Below, in pieces: positions 62,347 through 64,000 of a stretch of 64,000 nucleotides of DNA. Source of the DNA: Pseudomonas cichorii (GTDB lineage: Bacteria > Pseudomonadota > Gammaproteobacteria > Pseudomonadales > Pseudomonadaceae); contig NZ_RBRE01000079.1 in the NCBI RefSeq assembly GCF_003700275.1, forward strand, positions 20,803 through 84,802, written 5' to 3'. Numbering within the stretch: position 1 is the stretch's first letter; every line of letters begins with the position of its first letter. The position numbers were made by a program, and so were the translations under genes. The notes below the pieces were generated by a model. The model made no database searches. It saw only the letters and a program-made list of their open reading frames with translations, and had not been told where the DNA came from.

Positions 62347-62646
62347 TGATTCGCTTATCGGTGAGCTTTTCCGGCACACGATGATCATGCTGCGGCTGGT
62401 ATAGCCTGCCGGGTTGAGGCCGAACGGATAGTCGCCCGGATCCTCCACGGCGTCTCCGGATTTGGCGATCACCTTGTAGGTTTTCGACACGCAAGCGTTG
62501 CTTGCCAGTTCGTAGCATTTTTCCCAGGACGAGGACAGGCCCGAGCAATTGATGTGGATGCCTCGTTTGCCCTGGGTGACAGGCTTGGAGGTTGCCGCGC
62601 ATCCCGCGACGGTGATTAGCGCCAGTACGATAAAGATGTATTTCAT
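62332..62646 (-). CDS. Small cysteine-rich lipoprotein
   Basis: A 104-residue protein with lipoprotein signal MKYIFIVLALITVAGC (Cys16). The mature part has INCSGLSSSWEKCYELASNACVSKTYKVIAKSGD, a pattern with three spaced cysteines found in several short Gram-negative lipoproteins of unknown role, and a fourth cysteine in MIIVCRKSS. AAGGAAAGG lies just upstream of the ATG at 62646. It is probably anchored in the outer membrane. Confidence 0.8.
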   Translation of the reverse strand: MKYIFIVLALITVAGCAATSKPVTQGKRGIHINCSGLSSSWEKCYELASNACVSKTYKVIAKSGDAVEDPGDYPFGLNPAGYTSRSMIIVCRKSSPISESASKP

Positions 62647-62841
62647 GCCTTTCCTTAACTGGTCATTATTCAAAGTCAAGCGTCTGGCCTGAGTCCTTGT
62701 AATTGGATAATGACGTCGTAATGTGAGTTCCGGTCGTGATTTCCACGAAACGAGAATCAACTAAGTCGTAAACATGGCTCATGTGCGTGACAAATGCTAG
62801 TGCTCTGACACGCAAAAGCGTTACTGGTCTTTCTGATGGGC

Positions 62842-63726
62842 TTAATCGGCAGGTACTAGCCGGGTTTTCTCGGGAGATGACGTCACAGTGGCGCCAATCG
62901 ATGCCAGAATGATGGCGGCAATCGCCAGCCACTGCATCAGAGTCAGGTGTTCGTGCAGGAAAAGCATGCCGGACAATGCCGCGAAAACCGGCTCAAGACT
63001 TGCCAGCATGCCAAAGGTGCGGGCAGGCATGCGGGTCAGGGCGACCATCTCCAGGCTGTAGGGCAGGGCTGTCGAAAGTATCGCGACACCCAGGGCAGCT
63101 GGTATGAGCGAAATGTCGAGCAAGGCCGAACCTGCATGCACTACTCCGATAGGCGCGATGAAAATGGCGGCAATGATGACCCCCAGTGCGGCGGTCTGGA
63201 TGCCGTTATCTGCCCCTGCCTTCTGACCGAACAGAATATAGAGCGCCCAGCATGCTCCGGCCCCGAGTGCGTAGGCGGCCCCGAGTGGATCGATACTGGC
63301 GCTGGATTGTACGGTGGGGATGAGTAGCAGCAGACCGATAACAGCCAGCGCCACCCATAGAAAGTCGATGCTCTTTCGCGAGGAGAGCAGGGCGACCGCT
63401 AATGGCCCGGTAAACTCCAGCGCTACGGCAATGCCCAGCGGTATGGTTTGCAGAGACATATAGAAGAGGAAGTTCATCCCGCCCAGGGCGATGCCATAAA
63501 TGACGACCGTGCGCAGCGACCTCGCCGTGAGGCGTGCTCGCCAGGGGCGCAATATCACCAGCAGGATCAAGCTGGCAAAGATCAGCCTGAGAGTAGTGGT
63601 GCCTTGTGCTCCTACCGCGGGGAAAAGACTTTTGGCCAGTGACGCGCCGCTTTGAATGGATGCCATCGCGATCATCAGCAATCCCAGGGGAAAGATGATG
63701 GAGGCGGGGCGGGTCTTGTCAGTCAT
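62842..63726 (-). CDS. rhtA: Threonine/homoserine exporter-like DMT transporter (RhtA)
   Basis: A 294-residue membrane protein with ten hydrophobic segments. The segments IAMASIQSGASLAKSLFPAVGAQG, GGMNFLFYMSLQTIPLGIAVALEFTGPLAVAL and VAILSTALPYSLEMVALTRMPARTFG match RhtA of E. coli closely. It exports threonine, homoserine and related compounds. The ATG at 63726 (MTDKTRP) is chosen because the longer reading frame upstream is polar and non-conserved; its ribosome-binding site is weak. Confidence 0.87.
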   Translation of the reverse strand: MTDKTRPASIIFPLGLLMIAMASIQSGASLAKSLFPAVGAQGTTTLRLIFASLILLVILRPWRARLTARSLRTVVIYGIALGGMNFLFYMSLQTIPLGIAVALEFTGPLAVALLSSRKSIDFLWVALAVIGLLLLIPTVQSSASIDPLGAAYALGAGACWALYILFGQKAGADNGIQTAALGVIIAAIFIAPIGVVHAGSALLDISLIPAALGVAILSTALPYSLEMVALTRMPARTFGMLASLEPVFAALSGMLFLHEHLTLMQWLAIAAIILASIGATVTSSPEKTRLVPAD

Positions 63727-63875
63727 TTCGGTTGTGTATCCAGGTTTAAGCAGGTGGTAATGGGTAATGTGATGCACCATGATACAGATATGGGCAATAT
63801 ATTGCGCATCGTGGAGGCTTTTCTTTATGTAGAGAGGGCGTGGCGCATCTCTTTTGACCAAAACGAAATTAACGG

Positions 63876-63903
63876 TTGACGGGCGATTTAATCTCTCTAT
63901 AAT
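63876..63903 (+). promoter_or_regulatory. Strong stringent-type promoter, probably P1 of an rRNA operon
   Basis: TTGACG (63876-63881), a 16-bp spacer and a consensus TATAAT (63898-63903) are followed by the GC-rich discriminator TCGCCCC. This is the hallmark of rRNA and tRNA promoters controlled by ppGpp and DksA. No open reading frame starts in the remaining 97 nt, and the sequence there forms short hairpins, as in rrn leaders. The 16S gene would lie beyond the window edge. Confidence 0.7.
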
Positions 63904-64000
63904 TCGCCCCACTTCCGGCGCAGGCGGAACTGAAAAAGCCTTGTAGATCAATAATTTACAAGTGTTTAGTCAGGTCGGTCAGCGAAGAAGGGCTTCGGTC

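Noticed and set aside
1..64000. CRISPR array, prophage, integrase, complete insertion sequence or tRNA gene
   Set aside because: No regularly spaced repeats, phage structural genes, transposase or recombinase motifs or tRNA cloverleaf were recognised on either strand; only short REP and inverted-repeat elements are present.

Overview
The window looks like the chromosome of a fluorescent or plant-associated Pseudomonas of the P. syringae/P. fluorescens lineage. This rests on the high-GC coding sequence, Pseudomonas-type REP hairpins between genes, and family combinations typical of that genus: an iol cluster with an ABC importer, an Mrp antiporter with fused A and B subunits, SfnR/MsuD, Ku/LigD, dhcAB with a divergent LysR gene, and DksA2. 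No phage, transposase gene, CRISPR array or tRNA was found. The right edge stops just after a strong stringent-type promoter that probably belongs to an rRNA operon.

Left block (1-10,080, + strand): the 3' part of a myo-inositol catabolic operon. It holds partial mmsA/iolA, an iolI-like isomerase, iolD, iolG and a second Gfo/Idh/MocA dehydrogenase. A separate transcription unit follows with a sugar ABC importer (binding protein, double ATPase, permease). The gap before the importer holds a perfect 20-bp palindrome containing GGAA-N6-TTCC, the recognition pattern described for RpiR-type IolR repressors.

Middle block (10,300-40,800): mostly housekeeping and accessory units. These are a DksA2-like protein that lacks two zinc ligands; an orphan DUF2235 (Tle1-like) hydrolase in an AT-rich setting; the six-gene mrp operon; an EamA transporter divergent from an XRE-cupin regulator; a flavoprotein; msuD-sfnR for sulfonate/sulfone sulfur; Ku-LigD non-homologous end joining with a translationally coupled Tat-exported aldo/keto reductase; PssA; GlpQ; a 2-hydroxyacid dehydrogenase; a CTP-synthase-like amidotransferase with a coupled ABM-domain protein; a MarR regulator; the atoE-dhcB-dhcA unit with its divergent LysR gene; a lipoprotein; and ssuE. 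Several small hairpin or inverted-repeat elements lie between these genes.

Right block (40,960-58,800, - strand): a 15-gene exopolysaccharide operon of the Wzx/Wza/Wzc type. In transcription order it encodes a PhyH-type dioxygenase, a DegT aminotransferase, a Wzx flippase, GT2, Wzb, Wzc, a WbqC-family protein, RfaH, GT2, GT4, a PslG-like glycoside hydrolase, a frameshifted GT4, GT4, a WcaJ/PslA-type initiating transferase and Wza, and it ends at a rho-independent terminator. Its leader of about 400 nt carries two ops-like elements on the transcribed strand. One is identical to the E. coli ops core GGCGGTAGCGTGC. With an RfaH homologue inside the same operon, this suggests a self-contained antitermination circuit, which is the most interesting system in the window. 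No Wzy polymerase gene is present and one glycosyltransferase carries a lesion.

Right edge (59,263-64,000): a second IscS-type cysteine desulfurase with aminopeptidase P, a small lipoprotein, an RhtA-type exporter, and the probable rrn promoter.
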